The position numbers and the translations under genes are program-made. A stretch of DNA of 64,000 nt, taken from NCBI RefSeq assembly GCF_009602435.1, contig NZ_VZDQ01000024.1, positions 372,001-436,000 of the forward strand, given 5' to 3'. Source of the DNA: Sediminibacillus terrae (lineage in GTDB: Bacteria; Bacillota; Bacilli; Bacillales; Amphibacillaceae). How positions within the stretch are numbered: position 1 is the first letter of the stretch; the number at the start of each line of letters is the position of its first letter. Positions 63,301-64,000 of the stretch are shown here, piece by piece. The notes beneath the pieces were generated by a model. That model saw nothing but the letters and a program-made list of their open reading frames with translations, made no database searches and was not told where the DNA came from.

Positions 63301-64000
63301 TTACGAAACGGGGAAAGGAACACCGATATTTTCCTCGCTTAATTTCCAAAGGCGTTTCGCCGCTTCGGGATCAACCGCCCATGGACGGACACCCGTGGCT
63401 TTCTCACTATCCTCTGGAACGACTTCTGCGATATCGACGTTTTCGCAATAAACTCCGCCAAGTCCATCAAGCTGCGGGCTCACAGCACACCAGACAACGG
63501 TGGCGGCCCCCTGCTCGATGGTATGGAATTGCGGCGTCTCCTCCTTGGATCCGGAACCGTTTTTGCTGTTTTTCATTTGCTTCGGTCCAAACTCCTCTTT
63601 AGTTAAATCTCTGCCCAAATCGGTGGTAGGAATCAATCCGGGATGAACAGAAAAGGCACGGACATGGTGCGACTTTCCGCGTTCATCCAATTCCAGTGCG
63701 AATAAACTGTTTGCCGTTTTCGACTGTGCATATGCTTTCCACTTATCATACGCATGATGCTCAAAGTGAGGGTCCTCAAAGTCAATGTTTCCCAACCGGT
63801 GGCCACGCGATGATACCGCCACAACTCTGGCACCATCCGCTTGTTTTAAAGCCGGCCACAGGCGGGCAGTCAGTTGAAAATGCCCGAGATGGTTGGTGGC
63901 GAATTGCGATTCATAGCCCCTTTGATCCCGTCTTAATGGCGGCGCCATGATCCCCGCACTGTTGATGAGTATATCCAATGGACGTTTGGAGGAAAGGAAA
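63301..64000 (-). CDS. Short-chain dehydrogenase/reductase, partial (retinol dehydrogenase-like)
   Basis: The N-terminal nucleotide-binding part lies beyond the right edge; about 233 C-terminal residues are visible. ILINSAGIMAPPLRRDQRGY (NNAG-type motif), FATNHLGHF, catalytic serine in VVAVSSRGHR and the YxxxK site in YAQSKTANSLFALEL are present, with HPGLIPTTDLGRDL. It is an NAD(P)H-dependent classical SDR resembling WW-domain oxidoreductase/retinol dehydrogenase types; the substrate is unknown. Confidence 0.9.
   Translation of the reverse strand, partial: FLSSKRPLDILINSAGIMAPPLRRDQRGYESQFATNHLGHFQLTARLWPALKQADGARVVAVSSRGHRLGNIDFEDPHFEHHAYDKWKAYAQSKTANSLFALELDERGKSHHVRAFSVHPGLIPTTDLGRDLTKEEFGPKQMKNSKNGSGSKEETPQFHTIEQGAATVVWCAVSPQLDGLGGVYCENVDIAEVVPEDSEKATGVRPWAVDPEAAKRLWKLSEENIGVPFPVS

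Overview
The window looks like chromosomal DNA of a mid-GC, endospore-lineage Bacillaceae bacterium (Virgibacillus/Oceanobacillus/Terribacillus/Halobacillus-like; genus not resolved). Support: strong AGGAGG-type ribosome sites with frequent GTG/TTG starts, and lineage-typical genes (TnrA, SinI, FbpA, Bce-type resistance module, InhA-like M6 protease, CalY/TasA-like matrix protein, Mn-type ABC transporter with MntR boxes, Rex-controlled ldh-lctP, staygreen homologue). I saw no rRNA, tRNA, CRISPR array or intact insertion sequence.

Layout. 0-7 kb: start of a GH1 glycosidase, a split ThrE-type exporter, an AT-rich patch with an AbrB/Doc toxin-antitoxin pair and a NUDIX gene, a TipAS-type MerR regulator with a 19-bp-spacer promoter, and a flavin reductase behind a frameshifted MATE pump. 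7-13.5 kb: FbpA-type small genes, then a catabolic operon (DoeA-like ectoine hydrolase, Cys/Met-type PLP enzyme, M20 amidohydrolase) next to a PucR activator, and TnrA. 13.7-25 kb: a 22-aa membrane peptide, an ABC exporter, secreted M6 protease, HesB-like protein, amidase, DUF421 protein, EamA transporter and chemoreceptor. 25-31 kb: VOC protein and a PTS locus (EIIBCA, ManR-like regulator) with a short protein matching only the C-terminal part of 3-dehydroquinate synthase II. 31-36.5 kb: EmrE-type exporter, two-domain catalase, two small membrane proteins, an internally deleted IS1182-like element, RlmN. 36.6-45.5 kb: mntABCD with three MntR-like boxes, a DAACS symporter, nitronate monooxygenase, aldo/keto reductase, and an MFS/HxlR divergent pair. 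45.8-52.8 kb: an orphan SinI, a regulator made of a catalytically dead alpha/beta-hydrolase fused to a SARP/BTAD-type DNA-binding half, a MerR/membrane-protein pair, CstA, an 82-bp tandem repeat, and a CalY/TasA-like gene with a SinR-type operator. 52.9-57.4 kb: complete bceRSAB-like module. 57.4-64 kb: hairpin repeats, staygreen protein, APC permease, ldh-lctP with Rex sites, and the C-terminal part of an SDR.

Functionally the window is dominated by nutrient uptake (PTS, APC, DAACS, CstA, LctP, Mn ABC), efflux and antibiotic defence, and small local regulators beside their targets. The most unusual items are the pseudo-hydrolase/BTAD fusion, the stand-alone DHQS-II C-terminal domain beside a sugar PTS, and the SinI/SinR-operator/CalY constellation.
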